From Sporosarcina beigongshangi (lineage in GTDB: Bacteria; Actinomycetota; Actinomycetes; Actinomycetales; Micrococcaceae): 64,000 nt of DNA. The notes under the pieces were generated by a model, which saw nothing but the letters and a program-made list of their open reading frames with translations, was not told the origin of the DNA and did not search any database. This document shows positions 9,230 to 17,794 of this stretch, in pieces (position 1 is the first letter of the stretch; the number at the start of each line of letters is the position of its first letter). A program made the translations under genes and the position numbers. The stretch spans positions 410 to 64,409 of the forward strand of contig NZ_JADHDY010000016.1 in the NCBI RefSeq assembly GCF_016820535.1. The letters run 5' to 3'.

Positions 9230-9587
9230 GCCCGCTCACCTCCAGCGCATGGGAGGGGCCCAGGAGGCCGATGACCGGCAGCGGGGCCCTGATGGAAACG
9301 CTCAGGACCTGCATCCCGTCGAGGGTGCCCGTGGACACGCTGACATCCTGCACGAATCCCGGTCCCAGGGCGCTTGCCACCAGGGCGGAGGCCCGGTTGC
9401 GGGCGTCTTCCGCCGTCCTGTCCCCCAGCGCCCCGTACCGTGCGGCCGACGATGCCGCGTCGGCCACGGTATTGTGCACGTGCAGCACGAGTGTCAGCTG
9501 CAGCAGCGCCACAAACATGACCGTGACCAGCGCACTGACCAGCACAAAGTCAACGACGGCGGATGCGGCATCCCGCTCCCGGGCTAC
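9210..9587 (-). CDS. TadE-like pseudopilin, start codon unclear
   Basis: About 125 residues resembling TadE: RERDAASAVVDFVLVSALV with the hydrophobic helix, then a short extracellular domain. Family members usually begin a few residues before such a RERDA stretch. Here that position is GTA (9585-9587), and I find no ATG, GTG or TTG in frame near it. The frame is open for a further 330 nt upstream, but that part overlaps the pilin gene in another frame and has no pilin-like sequence. Either a rare start codon is used, or the start was lost by mutation, or a base error is present. The 3' end overlaps the next gene. The listed start is a guess. Confidence 0.6.
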   Translation of the reverse strand, partial: VARERDAASAVVDFVLVSALVTVMFVALLQLTLVLHVHNTVADAASSAARYGALGDRTAEDARNRASALVASALGPGFVQDVSVSTGTLDGMQVLSVSIRAPLPVIGLLGPSHALEVSGHAVITR

Positions 9588-9850
9588 GGAACCACTTGGT
9601 CCATGGCCTGGTTGAACAGCCTTTCCAGCGCGGGACCGGCGATCGCCAGCAGCCCCGCCACGAGGATGGCGCTCATCAGGGTGATCAACACCCAGCCGGG
9701 CACGTCTCCGCGGGTTCGCTCGGTGGCCGGGCGGAGCTGCGGCAGCCGCCGGCCCAGCCGCTCCATTCCCGGCAGCACAAGGGACCTGATTCGTCCGGCA
9801 AGTACGAGCAGGGCCACCCCCATCTCCGTCATCCAGTTCTTCGCTTCCAT
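9584..9850 (-). CDS. Small Flp-pilin-like membrane protein of the tad operon
   Basis: 88 residues. The ATG at 9850 follows GGAGG at good distance. The N-terminal half is basic and amphipathic, and the C-terminal half is GDVPGWVLITLMSAILVAG plus a short tail. A small helix preceded by a Gly-containing cut region fits actinobacterial Flp-type pilin subunits, and its place between tadC and the TadE genes agrees. The classical Flp processing site (G before xxxxEY) is not present, so processing by a prepilin peptidase is not shown. A 73-nt gap separates it from tadC. It is probably the major pilin candidate in this cluster. Confidence 0.6.
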   Translation of the reverse strand: MEAKNWMTEMGVALLVLAGRIRSLVLPGMERLGRRLPQLRPATERTRGDVPGWVLITLMSAILVAGLLAIAGPALERLFNQAMDQVVP

Positions 9851-9923
9851 GTTGTGGTCCCTCCACCTTGTGTTTTCCTGCGTGTTGTTTCGTTCTTCCG
9901 TATTTTTCTTGGGCAGCCGCCAT

Positions 9924-10862
9924 CTAAAATCCAAACTGCAGCAGGGCCAGGCCGGGAAAGACGGCGAAGACGACGGTGAGCGGCAGAACACCAAAAATGA
10001 GCGGGATCATCATGCCGATTTCCTTGCGTCCGGCCGATTCCATGAGTTCGCGCTTGGCCACGTCCCGCACGTCCTGGGCCTGGGCCCGCAACACCTCGGC
10101 CAGCGGCGTCCCCCTGTTGACCGCCACCCCGATACCGTCCACAAACCTCGAGAGGGCCGGTACATTGACACGGGCAGAGAACTGGTTGAGCGCCTCGACC
10201 AGTGGAACGCCGGTGCGGGTCTGCGCCAGCACCTTGCCAAACTCTTCGGACAGGACCCCGTTCGAGGTCCGGGCAACACGGTCCAGCGCCCCGGCTGCGC
10301 TCTCCCCCGCACTGACGGCGAGCGCCATCAACTCGGCCAGCGCCGGAAACTCGGACAGCATTTGAGCCTGGCGCCGCTTGATCCTGGCGCCCAGAAGGTA
10401 GTCGTAGAACAGATATCCGCCCACCATGGGCCCCAGCGTCAGCACCACCGCGCCCATGAAGTTGATGGTCCCCTGCCACAACAGCAGGATGGCGGCCACC
10501 ACCCCCACGAGGAGCCCGGCCGCTGCGCACAGGAACTGCATGGCCCTGAACTCCAGCGGGGTCTCTGTCCGCCCGGCCTGTTCCAGACGTGCACCCAGGC
10601 CCCTGACGCTGACATTGAAACGGCCCAGCCGATGGACAGCATCGGAGAGCACCAGCCGGAAGATCCGTTCCAGCGGACCAAACAATGACCCCGGTCCCTC
10701 GCCTTCCAGTAAACGCGAGCGGCTGTCCACCGACCGCAGCTGCGGCTCCACCCGCTGGGCGAAGCTGGGCTTGCGCATCACCGGAAGCCTGACGAAGCAC
10801 AGCCACAGCCCTGCCCCCATCAGGAGTCCGACGGCGATCATGGCGGCCAGGTGCGTGGTCAC
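9924..10862 (-). CDS. tadC: Tad pilus inner-membrane platform protein TadC
   Basis: 312 residues from the GTG at 10862, which overlaps the tadB stop by 4 nt. It belongs to the type II/IV secretion F (GspF) family. There is a helix at the N-terminus, two helices near the middle, a cytoplasmic domain (MLSEFPALAELMALAVSAGES) and a C-terminal helix pair ending at the final LLQFGF. TadB and TadC form the membrane platform that the TadA ATPase drives during pilus assembly. The frame is open further upstream, but that part overlaps tadB and has no family resemblance. Confidence 0.88.
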   Translation of the reverse strand: MTTHLAAMIAVGLLMGAGLWLCFVRLPVMRKPSFAQRVEPQLRSVDSRSRLLEGEGPGSLFGPLERIFRLVLSDAVHRLGRFNVSVRGLGARLEQAGRTETPLEFRAMQFLCAAAGLLVGVVAAILLLWQGTINFMGAVVLTLGPMVGGYLFYDYLLGARIKRRQAQMLSEFPALAELMALAVSAGESAAGALDRVARTSNGVLSEEFGKVLAQTRTGVPLVEALNQFSARVNVPALSRFVDGIGVAVNRGTPLAEVLRAQAQDVRDVAKRELMESAGRKEIGMMIPLIFGVLPLTVVFAVFPGLALLQFGF

Positions 10863-11713
10863 TGCAGCACCCGCTCTTCCTCGGGCAGGGCGCCGATGCG
10901 CAGCATGACCCGGTAGCAGACCACCGACACCAGGAGCCCGCCGCCCAGCACCGCCCACCCTGCCGGGGTGTTGTAGGCTGCCACGGCCTCGGGCCGGGTG
11001 GACATGAGCATCAGCACGATCCAGGGTGCAGCCACGGCCAGCCGGGCGGCGTTGACCGTCCAGGACTGGCGCGCCTCCAGTTCACTGCGGGTGCGTGCAT
11101 GGTCGCGCAGGAATTCGGACAGCGTGCCCAGCAGCTTGCCCAGGTCTGAGCCGCCCACATCCCGTGTCAGGCGCAGCGCCTCGATGATCCTGTCGGAGAC
11201 GGGGTCGGCGAGGGCTGCCTTGAGCTTTTGCAGGGCCGCTTCAAACTGGCCGCTGGCCCTGTAGTCGGCGCCAAAGCTGCGGAAGTCGTCCCTGAGCTGC
11301 ACCGGCCCTTTGTGTCCCAGCTGCACCAAGGCCTCGGGCAGCGACAGGCCGGCACGGATGGCCGAGCGCAGGTTGTCCACCACATCAGGCCAGAGTTCGC
11401 GCATGACCGCGGACCGCCGTCGCGCCCGCATGCGCAGCAGCGCAAAGGGGAGGTAGGCCACGAACAAGCTGAAGCACAGGGCGATGGCGGGGACACCGGT
11501 CAGGACAAACACCACCAGCGCCATCAGCAGGGCCAGCCCGGCGGCACTCGTGACGAGGGACAGCGGCGTCACCTGCGGCACGCCGGCCTGTTGCAGGAGC
11601 ACCTGCATCCTGCTGCGGTGTCCGGGCTGGGGTGCGCGCGGCGGCGTGCTCCAGCAGGCGTTCCAAATCAGGAACAGGCCCATGCCGGCCAGCAGCCCCA
11701 CAACGGCCGCCAT
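10859..11713 (-). CDS. tadB: Tad pilus inner-membrane platform protein TadB
   Basis: 284 residues. The ATG at 11711-11713 shares bases with the tadA stop codon. GspF-family features are a first helix (MAAVVGLLAGMGLFLIW), paired helices near residues 65-110, a cytoplasmic domain containing LPEALVQLGHKGP and FRSFGADYRASG, and a C-terminal helix pair. It would sit in the inner membrane with TadC. The longer open frame upstream lies inside tadA and is rejected. Confidence 0.88.
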   Translation of the reverse strand: MAAVVGLLAGMGLFLIWNACWSTPPRAPQPGHRSRMQVLLQQAGVPQVTPLSLVTSAAGLALLMALVVFVLTGVPAIALCFSLFVAYLPFALLRMRARRRSAVMRELWPDVVDNLRSAIRAGLSLPEALVQLGHKGPVQLRDDFRSFGADYRASGQFEAALQKLKAALADPVSDRIIEALRLTRDVGGSDLGKLLGTLSEFLRDHARTRSELEARQSWTVNAARLAVAAPWIVLMLMSTRPEAVAAYNTPAGWAVLGGGLLVSVVCYRVMLRIGALPEEERVLQ

Positions 11714-12936
11714 CAGAACTCCCCCATGAGTGTGGCGACGCTGTAGCCGGCCGCCGCGAACTTTTCCGGGGCGGGCATGGCGGTCTTGGAAGCCGTGAGC
11801 CGCCCGTCCACGGTGCTGAAGACGAGGCCCGACTCGATGATGCCGTTCTCCACGCGGCGCCCCAGTGCCAGGATCTCCCCCACGCTGCGCCGGCCGTTGG
11901 GCGCGCGGACGCAGTGGACCACAAGGTCGATGCATGCCGCGACAGTGGGCACCACAAACGCGGCCGTTATGTTTTCTCCCGCGAGCAGGGGAAGCGTGCA
12001 GATCTTGACCACTGCGTCGTGGGCGGAGTTGGCATGGACCGAAGCCATCCCGGGAAGTCCGCTGTTTAGGGCAATCAACATGTCCAGGCTTTCGGCCTCC
12101 CGCACCTCTCCCACGACCAGCCGGTCCGGGCGCATGCGCAGGGCCTCCTTGACCAGGCGGCGCAGGGGGATCTCGCCGTGTCCCTCGAGGTTCGGCTGGC
12201 GGCACTGCAGCCCCACCACGTCGCGCAGCGGCAGCTTGAGCTCAAAAATCTCCTCCACCGTCACCACCCGCTCCCGCGAACCAATGCCGGCGGCCAGGCA
12301 GTTCAGCATGGTGGTCTTGCCCGCCTGCGTGGCGCCGGAGACCAGGATATTCAGGCCACTGCTGACGGCTGCACCCAGGAAGCGGGCGGCCTGCGGGGTG
12401 AGGGAGCCCAGCTCCACCAGATGGTCCAGGCGGCTGGCGCGGGCCACAAACTTGCGGATGTTCACTGCCCAGTGGCTCTGGGTGATGTCGGGGATGACCA
12501 CGTGCAAACGGCTGCCATCGGGCAACGCGGCGTCAACGAACGGACTGCTCAGATCCAGCCGCCGTCCGGAGCTCTTCAGCATCCGCTCCACCAGGTCCCG
12601 GACCTGCTGCGGCGTGAATACGACGTCCGTCAGCTCCGATTCACCGTGCCTGGCCACAAACACCTGGTCCGGCGCATTCAGCCAGATCTCCTCAATGTCC
12701 GGATCGTCCAGAAAAGGCTGCAGCGCACCGAAACCCGCGACGGCGTTGAACACGTGCCGTCCCACATCGTCGCCTTGAGTGAGGGCCGGGACCGCACCGA
12801 GAAGGGCCCGCTCGCCATAGTCGTTGACCACGGCATCCACCAGTGCACGGACCTCGGTGCCCTGCCGCAACGGGTCAAGCCCCTTGCGCCGGATGAGCTC
12901 CCTGACCTCATCCTCCAGCAATGCGAATGCATCCAA
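11713..12936 (-). CDS. tadA: Tad/CpaF-type pilus assembly ATPase
   Basis: 407 residues, a secretion ATPase of the VirB11/CpaF class. The N-terminal domain includes DDPDIEEIWLNAPDQVF. Walker A GATQAGKT is at 201-208, an Asp box is in TVEEIFEL (226-233), and a Walker-B-like RPDRLVVGEVR is at 269-279 with a His box in SVHANSA. It would hydrolyse ATP in the cytoplasm to drive pilin insertion through TadB/TadC. It is the first recognisable gene of the minus-strand tad operon. No tadZ, rcpC/cpaB, secretin or prepilin peptidase gene is in the window. A secretin is not expected in a Gram-positive envelope. Confidence 0.93.
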   Translation of the reverse strand: MDAFALLEDEVRELIRRKGLDPLRQGTEVRALVDAVVNDYGERALLGAVPALTQGDDVGRHVFNAVAGFGALQPFLDDPDIEEIWLNAPDQVFVARHGESELTDVVFTPQQVRDLVERMLKSSGRRLDLSSPFVDAALPDGSRLHVVIPDITQSHWAVNIRKFVARASRLDHLVELGSLTPQAARFLGAAVSSGLNILVSGATQAGKTTMLNCLAAGIGSRERVVTVEEIFELKLPLRDVVGLQCRQPNLEGHGEIPLRRLVKEALRMRPDRLVVGEVREAESLDMLIALNSGLPGMASVHANSAHDAVVKICTLPLLAGENITAAFVVPTVAACIDLVVHCVRAPNGRRSVGEILALGRRVENGIIESGLVFSTVDGRLTASKTAMPAPEKFAAAGYSVATLMGEF

Positions 12937-13165
12937 CCAGACCGCCCCCGCTCCTTTGCGGTGTCTTCACAGTGTGTAATTCAGGAGCCTAGACCGATTT
13001 CATGCGGCCACGCCAGAGCAATTTTGTTTTCTGTGGATAACCCTTAAGGTTTCCGTTGTTGTCCTTGCAGGTAAAAATCGCTGGCTACTTGGTGTGGCAC
13101 AAGGCACCGAAAGCAGTGAAGATACAACGTTTATGCCAATAGTTGGCGACATGCGCCCGTGGTTC

Positions 13166-13194
13166 CTGACCGTTTCAACCGACGCGCATAGGCT
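13166..13194 (+). promoter_or_regulatory. Candidate promoter for the GH25/CWB2 protein
   Basis: CTGACC (13166-13171) and TAGGCT (13189-13194) are 17 nt apart, giving a start of transcription near 13201 and a leader of about 46 nt. The rest of the 310-nt divergent gap (12937-13246) holds no gene that I can support and presumably carries the tad promoter on the other strand. Confidence 0.45.
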
Positions 13195-13246
13195 GGCAGC
13201 ACATCACGCGCGGCCACCCGCCGCAGATGACTTTGGAGCAAAAACA

Positions 13247-15487
13247 ATGTCTTTATCTGTGTCCAAACAAGATTCCCACCCCGCCGGGCGGTTCCTGTCC
13301 AAAGCCTGCCGGACCGCACTTGCCGGCGCTTTGGGCTTCTCCCTCGTGTTCGCTGCAGGAACGGCCCCCTCCAGTGCCCAGGAACCGGACACGCCTGTCA
13401 CCACGGAACAGGCTGCCGAACCGGCCAGTTCCCAGTCACCCGTACCGTCGCCGGATCCCGGAGCGTTGCAGGAGCCAGCAGCCACTCCCCCTGCTGCCGA
13501 ACCGGCGCCTCCGGCTGACGGCCCCACGCCCCCGGAAGACGAGGATGGAAGCACACCGCAGGATTCCGCAGTGCCGCAGGTTACAGAAGAAGAACCACCC
13601 TCAGCCACTCCGGACCCCGAGCCGGCACCGGCACCCGCCACCAAGGCCAAGACGGCACCGCTGCAAGTGCCTGTCCCCGAGGGTCCCCCCGCAATTGTGA
13701 AGCCGGAGGCACCGGCGGCATCCGATGGGGCATCGGCTGATGCGGCCACCGACTCCCCTCCCGCCGAGGACGTCCCGGCCACTACCGAAAAACCTGTGGC
13801 ACCCGCCGACGGCGGGACACCCGGCGCCCACATGGGTCAGGGGCTGGCGACGGAGGAAGCCGCTGCCTCCGCCAACGCGCCCATGATGGCCCGGGCCATG
13901 CCGCTGGCAGCAAGTGAACCTTGGATCCCGGCCGGGGTGCGTGGCATGGACGTCAGCGGCTGGCAGGCCTCCAACAATTACACGACCAGCACCGTCTATT
14001 GGGCCGGCGAATGGTCCAAGGGCGCCCGCTTTGTCTATGTCAAGGCCACTGAGGGCGGCAACTTTGTTGACAAGTCCCGCACTTCGCACCTGGCAGGTGC
14101 AACGAAGGTCGGCATGCTGCACGGCGCGTACCACTTTGCGCTGCCAGGTGCGGGCCAGGCAACGGCCACGGCCCAGGCCGACCACTTCGTCAACAACGGC
14201 GGCATGTGGAAGGCGGACGGCAAGACCCTGCCGCCGCTGCTCGACATTGAGAACAACCCCTATGGCGCCAATTGCTACGGACTGAGCCAGACCGCCATGG
14301 TGGGTTGGATCAAGGCCTTTTCCAGCCGGGTCCAGTCTAAAACGGGCCGGCTCCCCATGATTTACACCAACAAGGGTTGGTGGGTCACCTGCACAGGCGA
14401 CTCAAAGGCCTTCACGAACCAGCCGCTGCACATCGCCGCCTACACCGGTGGAGCTCCACTCCAGATCCCGGGCGGCTGGAACACATACAGCATGTGGCAG
14501 TTCAGCTCCACAGGCCCGTTCGCCGGCGACTCAAACGTGTGGAACGGCACCACCGCCAACCTCACGAAATTCGCCACCGGGACCACCGTGTCCCGCATCA
14601 ACGGCAAGGATCGCTACGAGGTCTCCGCGGCCGTATCCAAATCTGTGTTCCGTCCGGGCGTGAAAACGGCATATATTGCCAGCGGCGCCGTGTATTCGGA
14701 TGCCCTGTCAGGGTCAGCCGCTGCGGGCTTCACCGACAGCCCAGTGCTCTTGACCGGAACAGGAGTCCTGCCGGACGTCATCCGCGCCGAACTCACCCGG
14801 CTCAAACCACAACGCATCGTCGTCCTCGGCGGGTCAGCAACTGTCAGTGACTCGGTCATGAGGTTGCTGACGAGGTATAGCCCGTCCGTGAGCCGGATCA
14901 GCGGCAAGGATCGCTATGTAGTCTCGGCCGGGGTATCCAAGTCAACGTTCAAGGCGGGGACAACCACCGCCTACATTGCCAGCGGGGCCATTTACACTGA
15001 TGCGCTCTCGGGCTCGGCCCTTGCCGGCCACCAGGGCGGCCCTGTACTGCTGACGGCGCCGAACGTGCTGCCCGATGCCATTCGCGCCGAATTGGTCCGG
15101 CTGAAGCCACAACGGATCGTCATCCTTGGCGGCCCTGGAAGCGTCAGCGACAGTGTTCTGAACCTACTCAAGCGCTATGGCCCGAATGTGAACCGCATCA
15201 GCGGCACCGACCGGTATGAAGTCTCGGCCGCCGTCTCACGATCCAGCTACTGGGTGGGAACAACTACCGTATACATTGCCAGCGGCGCCGTCTACTCCGA
15301 CGCACTGTCAGGATCCGCCGTGGCTGCGCACAATGGAAGCCCGGTGCTCTTGACGGCGCCCAACGTCCTGCCCAACACGGTCAGGGACGAGCTCAAGCGC
15401 CTGCGGCCGCAGCGTATCGTCATCCTCGGCGGCACCGGCACGGTCAGTAACGGGGTGATGCGGGAACTTCAGACCTACGCCCAGTGA
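13247..15487 (+). CDS. Secreted GH25 lysozyme with three CWB2 cell-wall-binding repeats
   Basis: 746 residues. The ATG at 13247 has GGAG upstream, and an earlier in-frame start would add 51 unlikely residues. The parts in order are: a signal peptide (cleavage near PSSAQ, about residue 43), a Pro/Ala/Glu-rich linker to about 230, a GH25 muramidase domain (about 232-445), and three CWB2 repeats of exactly 100 residues (448 to the end). GMDVSGWQ and LLDIENN carry the Asp and DxE acids expected in a GH25 active site. GH25 enzymes cut the MurNAc-GlcNAc bond. CWB2 repeats bind anionic wall polymers in other Gram-positives, so the protein is probably held at its own cell wall. It is a single-gene unit, divergent from tadA and followed by a gene-poor scar. 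Confidence 0.9.
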   Translation: MSLSVSKQDSHPAGRFLSKACRTALAGALGFSLVFAAGTAPSSAQEPDTPVTTEQAAEPASSQSPVPSPDPGALQEPAATPPAAEPAPPADGPTPPEDEDGSTPQDSAVPQVTEEEPPSATPDPEPAPAPATKAKTAPLQVPVPEGPPAIVKPEAPAASDGASADAATDSPPAEDVPATTEKPVAPADGGTPGAHMGQGLATEEAAASANAPMMARAMPLAASEPWIPAGVRGMDVSGWQASNNYTTSTVYWAGEWSKGARFVYVKATEGGNFVDKSRTSHLAGATKVGMLHGAYHFALPGAGQATATAQADHFVNNGGMWKADGKTLPPLLDIENNPYGANCYGLSQTAMVGWIKAFSSRVQSKTGRLPMIYTNKGWWVTCTGDSKAFTNQPLHIAAYTGGAPLQIPGGWNTYSMWQFSSTGPFAGDSNVWNGTTANLTKFATGTTVSRINGKDRYEVSAAVSKSVFRPGVKTAYIASGAVYSDALSGSAAAGFTDSPVLLTGTGVLPDVIRAELTRLKPQRIVVLGGSATVSDSVMRLLTRYSPSVSRISGKDRYVVSAGVSKSTFKAGTTTAYIASGAIYTDALSGSALAGHQGGPVLLTAPNVLPDAIRAELVRLKPQRIVILGGPGSVSDSVLNLLKRYGPNVNRISGTDRYEVSAAVSRSSYWVGTTTVYIASGAVYSDALSGSAVAAHNGSPVLLTAPNVLPNTVRDELKRLRPQRIVILGGTGTVSNGVMRELQTYAQ
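14588..15487 (+). repeat. Three tandem 300-nt CWB2 repeat units
   Basis: Units begin at 14588, 14888 and 15188, each with a codon for Val followed by S/N-R-I-N/S-G-K/T-D-R-Y. Each unit includes SGA(V/I)Y(S/T)DALSGSA and RIV(V/I)LGG. Spacing is exactly 300 nt. The copies differ at many synonymous positions, so the duplication is not recent. Confidence 0.9.
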
Positions 15488-15618
15488 CAAACGCAGTCCC
15501 AAAAAAGTGCTGGTCCTCACCTTCGGACGAACCGTGGTTGCAAATAGTTCTTCCGGCACAGTCCTCCCGTAAGTCGTTCCCCGCTGCGAAACGGTACGCA
15601 CCGAGAGTCTTTGCGTTT

Positions 15619-15656
15619 GAAGATGCGACATCCACCGCTGCAAAAATGCGACATTT
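15619..15656. repeat. Possible solo IS21-type terminal repeat
   Basis: Two direct copies of ATGCGACAT (15623-15631 and 15646-15654) are spaced 23 nt apart. Read on the minus strand, a TGTCGCATTTTTGC tip is followed by an inner TGTCGCATC. Repeated TGTCGCA-type tips are typical of IS21-family ends as I remember them. No istA or istB gene or second end is seen, so this would be a remnant. The surrounding stretch 15488-15771 has no supported gene. Confidence 0.3.
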
Positions 15657-15771
15657 AGCGTTCAAAACCACAGACGGCACCACATCGATTGAGGCGGGAC
15701 ACATGCACCGTCAAGTTGCCGAAATCGATACGGCCTGCATGCGGATCATGTCCATATTCTCAACCACTGAC

Positions 15772-16100
15772 AATGTCGGCCGGTTGGCGGCAACCTAGTA
15801 TGGTTTATCCGTAGCAACGATGACGGAAGCCAGATCCTGGCTTCGGTGTCCACCGTCAGCCCCACACCCTAGACCACGGCTGCTCCAGCACCGGCGACTT
15901 CCGCGACACCGGCTGACACTACGCAGGCCCCGTCATTATCCGCTGCCGCAGGCAATCCGACATCTACGCCGAGCATCGAACCGGCCCAGGCCAGGTTCGC
16001 ACTCACTGGCAGCGGAATGTTCGTGGCCATCGGTGCCATTGCCGTCCTTTCCGCCTTTGCCGGTGGCATCGCACGGCTCCGCCGCAGAGCTGCCTCGTAG
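15772..16100 (+). pseudogene. C-terminal remnant of a wall-anchored surface protein
   Basis: One frame reads VWFIRSNDDGSQILASVST, a Thr/Ala/Pro/Ser-rich linker, and then FALTGSG followed by a hydrophobic helix (about 22 residues) and RLRRRAAS at the end. That order (a short T-G motif, membrane helix, basic tail) is the plan of a sortase sorting signal, although ALTGSG departs from LPxTG. An in-frame TAG sits in the linker at 15870-15872, and the frame is closed upstream by TGA near 15769 with no start codon or N-terminal domain. It therefore looks like the 3' end of a dead gene. Function cannot be assigned. Confidence 0.5.
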
Positions 16101-16110
16101 CCACGCAGCC

Positions 16111-16144
16111 GGGTAGGGAACGATGTAGTCTCGGGTCCCTACCC
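16111..16144. terminator. Inverted repeat between converging genes
   Basis: GGGTAGGGA (16111-16119) and TCCCTACCC (16136-16144) form a perfect 9-bp stem with a 16-nt loop. It overlaps the stop codon of the minus-strand glycosyltransferase gene. No clear T-run follows on either strand, so termination is only a suggestion. Confidence 0.35.
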
Positions 16145-17272
16145 AGCTTGCCGCGCAATGTCGCTTATGGCAGCACCCCATGGAGCAACCTGCTGCTCGG
16201 CTGACAATGCCCACGCGGCCTTATCGGCAGCCAGTTTCCATCCCGAAATGTTTTGTTCGGTCAGCCGGTTCAAGGAATCCCGCAGGGATTCGGCCGTGAA
16301 ATCCTCTGTAACGGCTCCCAGCCCATATTCCTCGACCACGTCCACCATGGCGGGTGAGGGTCCAGTAATAACGCCAATCCTGGCTTGAACAGCCTCAAAG
16401 AACTTGTTCGGCAGGGCGTTCTGCAAGTTGAAAGTCGAGTTCGGCAGAAAACACATGGCCACGTCGTAACTGTGAACCAGTGAAACCAGTTCCTCATAGG
16501 GCACAGGATCGATGAATCGAACGTTGGGGATACCTTCGGCCAACTGCTTCAGTTCGTCAACGTAGGCCGGCTCATTCGGCATGACGACAAAATCCATCTG
16601 AATCTGCCGGCCAACGCCCTTCATCGCCTCGATGATCAGTTCAATCCGGCGGTACCGTTGGCCAGCGCCGCTGTATATAACCTTCAACGGCTCCGACGTC
16701 GGTGTTGGCTGCGTGTCCACGTAGGGAGCGGCATTGGTAACAACACCCACTTCTACCCCGAATCTACGGCGATACTCGTCAGCAATTCCTTGGGAAACTG
16801 TCGTCACCGATGCTGCCATCGGCAACTGTTTGCGGCAGATCCACCGCATGAATGGTGCCACAAAAAGTCGCCATTTCGGATCGGATTCCTTTTCGCTCGG
16901 CGCATACTCATGTAGGTCTGCATGGACCCCAAGCCGCGGTTTCAGATCCAATGCAAGTGGCAAGGCATTCAAGTCATTTGCCAGAATAATGTCAAAATGG
17001 CCGACGGGCAGTATCTTTCTGGCCTCCTGAACAGCCGTCATGCCATTGTAAACGCGGCCATACTGCCGCGTTATGAGACCGATCCTGTCTGAAGTCCAAC
17101 CGCGTGAGTGGGGCGGCAGAGGATAATGTCTGTCGATGCCTTCGGGAGCGGAACCATAGGCGCAGGTACTCACCTGATATTTACCCTTGAGCAGCTCCAC
17201 CTGCTTCAGGACGCGAGGATCGGAACGGATGGGTGAGAAGGTGAGTATCAGCAGCGAGGGCAGGGAAGACAT
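16139..17272 (-). CDS. Family 4-like glycosyltransferase
   Basis: 377 residues from the ATG at 17272. A second ATG 9 nt upstream is possible. GT-B fold features: LLILTFSPIRSDPRVLKQ at the N-terminus, a mid-domain VTTVSQGIADEYRRRFG, a phosphate-binding region VIYSGAGQRYR, and a C-terminal PNKFFEAVQARIGVI with the acidic residue of the E-x7-E type region. It would transfer a sugar from a nucleotide donor at the cytoplasmic side of the membrane. Donor and acceptor are unknown. A -10-like GATAAT (17280-17285, minus strand) ends 7 nt before the chosen start, which suggests a leaderless message. It is the outermost gene of the polysaccharide locus. Confidence 0.8.
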   Translation of the reverse strand: MSSLPSLLILTFSPIRSDPRVLKQVELLKGKYQVSTCAYGSAPEGIDRHYPLPPHSRGWTSDRIGLITRQYGRVYNGMTAVQEARKILPVGHFDIILANDLNALPLALDLKPRLGVHADLHEYAPSEKESDPKWRLFVAPFMRWICRKQLPMAASVTTVSQGIADEYRRRFGVEVGVVTNAAPYVDTQPTPTSEPLKVIYSGAGQRYRRIELIIEAMKGVGRQIQMDFVVMPNEPAYVDELKQLAEGIPNVRFIDPVPYEELVSLVHSYDVAMCFLPNSTFNLQNALPNKFFEAVQARIGVITGPSPAMVDVVEEYGLGAVTEDFTAESLRDSLNRLTEQNISGWKLAADKAAWALSAEQQVAPWGAAISDIARQAG

Positions 17273-17352
17273 GGGACCCATTATCCTTGTCCCGATGGAT
17301 GCATGAAAATTTCGACTTCAGCCCCCAACAGGGAAACATGAGATGTCCGCTG

Positions 17353-17790
17353 TTAATCGTCAGGGAGCTGATCCTTGGTGGGGACAAGCGGGGCAGATTT
17401 GCCTGGCTCGCGGCCCGTACCCTCAGCGATCATCTGGGCAACTGCGGCCGGCGACTGGGTGCGATTGACTTCGTCGATGGCTACCCGGCGGGACAGCTTG
17501 GTGAGGGTGGTTTCCATCTGTCGGAAACGCTGGTACGTGGTGGCCATGTAGACGAGGAAGCTGACCACCAGACCGTAAAGGACCAGGTCGGTGCCGCGCC
17601 CAATGCCAAACGCCTGCGCCACCTTGGTCAACAGGGTGGGGAAGAAGATGGACAGGGCCGCGATGGCGGCAAACAGAATCAGCATGATGCGCCGGATGGC
17701 CAGGTGGCGTGCGTTGGATCCGCCGCGCATGAGTGTCAGCGACACCAGGACGACGGCGAGGACCAGGGCAATTTGAACGATTATTTGCAT
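17353..17790 (-). CDS. DUF2304 small membrane protein
   Basis: 145 residues with three hydrophobic segments (near 1-18, 34-55 and 66-85), a short coiled stretch (RFRQMETTLTKLSRRVAIDEVN) and a polar tail. This matches DUF2304 proteins, which sit next to GT2 glycosyltransferases of the dolichol-phosphate-mannose-synthase type. The neighbour immediately upstream is such an enzyme, 4 nt away. A helper role for that enzyme at the membrane is inferred. The ATG at 17790 is chosen over an in-frame start 27 nt earlier, which would overlap the neighbour. A second DUF2304-GT2 pair occurs at 42949-44099. Confidence 0.8.
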   Translation of the reverse strand: MQIIVQIALVLAVVLVSLTLMRGGSNARHLAIRRIMLILFAAIAALSIFFPTLLTKVAQAFGIGRGTDLVLYGLVVSFLVYMATTYQRFRQMETTLTKLSRRVAIDEVNRTQSPAAVAQMIAEGTGREPGKSAPLVPTKDQLPDD

Positions 17791-17794
17791 GGAA

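Noticed and set aside
15484-15798. 104-codon plus-strand frame after the lysozyme gene
   Set aside because: It begins on a GTG overlapping the stop codon, lacks a ribosome site, has mixed codon use, and crosses the possible IS remnant.
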